This document shows positions 5,210 through 5,464 of a stretch of DNA of 5,464 nucleotides, in pieces. The stretch spans positions 1-5,464 of the forward strand of contig JAISFK010000515.1 in assembly GCA_031263625.1 (NCBI GenBank), read 5' to 3'. This stretch comes from Clostridiales bacterium (GTDB lineage Bacteria; Bacillota; Clostridia; WRLR01). The position numbers and the translations under genes were made by a program. Under the pieces are notes generated by a model. It was not told where the DNA came from. It saw only the letters and a list, made by a program, of their open reading frames with translations, and did no database searches. The first letter of the stretch is position 1; each line of letters begins with the position of its first letter.

Positions 5210-5464
5210 CGGCGCTTGAGCCCGCGGAGCCCGCGTTCGGCGACGCTGTCAGCGGCGGCGTGTTCGCGCGCGGCGGCCCTGTCGAGCTGATCGCCGAGGA
5301 GACGGGCGGGACGGCGCAGGCCGAGTTCTATTTTGCGACGAAGGGCGCGAGCCGCGTCGGGACGATCAACCTGCGCCTGAGCTACAGGCTGGCCGACGCT
5401 GAGGGCGCGGAATTCTCCCTGCCCGAATGGCTGGCGGGCGGCGAGGGCGTCCCCGCCAAGGCCG
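5194..5464 (+). pseudogene. Continuation of the secreted protein in the -1 frame, possible cohesin-like domain
   Basis: After the TAG of the long frame, the -1 frame is open to the right edge and reads as genuine protein: EREAIAALEP, then FGDAVSGGVFARGG, TAQAEFYFAT, GTINLRLSYRLAD, and FSLPEWLAGGEG. The alternating hydrophobic strands, with the pattern strand - G-T-I-x-L-x-L-x-Y - hydrophobic core - LxxWLxG, resemble cohesin-type or similar extracellular beta-sandwiches; this is a weak resemblance. There is no start codon with a ribosome binding site (the nearest GTG, at 5179, has none), so it is best read as the frameshifted remainder of the upstream protein. The frame is open back to 5110, so the shift lies between about 5110 and 5206. 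The domain sense changes near 5190-5200. Confidence 0.5.

Larger units (their letters stand above)
1764..5464 (+). pseudogene. Whole secreted multi-domain beta-helix gene, interrupted three times, runs off the right edge
   Basis: I infer a single original gene, because domain order and reading direction are continuous: signal peptide, beta-helix, two carboxypeptidase-regulatory-like domains, a jelly-roll-like domain, a cadherin-like beta-sandwich, three FIVAR units, then a further beta-sandwich. The breaks are a -1 shift at about 1853-1858, an in-frame TGA at 2507-2509, and a -1 shift close to 5195. The first two can be read as loss of 3n+1 bases each for the shifts and a nonsense change for the stop. 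No slippery heptamer is visible at either shift. The reading frames are otherwise open and domain-like, so decay is recent, or the breaks are sequencing or assembly errors in a draft genome. A Trp-coding TGA is unlikely, since TGG is used throughout. Confidence 0.55.

Overview
The window looks like a Bacillota genome of moderately high GC, most likely from the Paenibacillaceae or a related clostridial group. The clues are a YesM-type two-transmembrane sensor histidine kinase, strong AGGAG-type ribosome binding sites, and a very large secreted protein that mixes right-handed beta-helix, carboxypeptidase-regulatory-like, cadherin-like beta-sandwich and FIVAR modules. This placement rests on domain style only; there is no rRNA or marker gene in the window.

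Layout. Bases 1-1554 (minus strand) hold the first 518 codons of the sensor kinase, cut by the left edge just after the G1 box of its ATPase domain. Bases 1555-1763 are a divergent intergenic region with a promoter for each side and several dyad symmetries. From 1764 to the right edge the plus strand carries what appears to be one very large secreted polysaccharide-active or surface protein, broken in three places. A good start and signal peptide (1764-1857) switch frame directly into the middle of a beta-helix (1856-2506). An in-frame TGA (2507-2509) separates this from the rest of the same frame (2510-5206). Near 5195 the frame shifts again, and the protein appears to continue to the right edge as an extracellular beta-sandwich, possibly cohesin-like. 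The kinase in the same window reads cleanly through 518 codons.

The most unusual structure is a 57/56-bp inverted repeat with three substitutions and one indel. One copy covers the kinase -10 box and leader (1567-1623). The other lies inside the beta-helix coding sequence (2441-2496) and ends 10 nt before the TGA. The repeats enclose 817 bp that carry the start of the secreted-protein gene. This could reflect an invertible or rearranged segment, a dispersed promoter/hairpin element, or an assembly problem. I could not decide between these from the sequence.

In functional terms the pair resembles the common Paenibacillus arrangement in which a YesM/YesN-type two-component system sits beside carbohydrate-related secreted proteins. 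The kinase would sense an extracellular signal. The secreted protein would bind or degrade a polysaccharide outside the cell. The response regulator and the export or anchoring partners are not in the window, so this link is inference.
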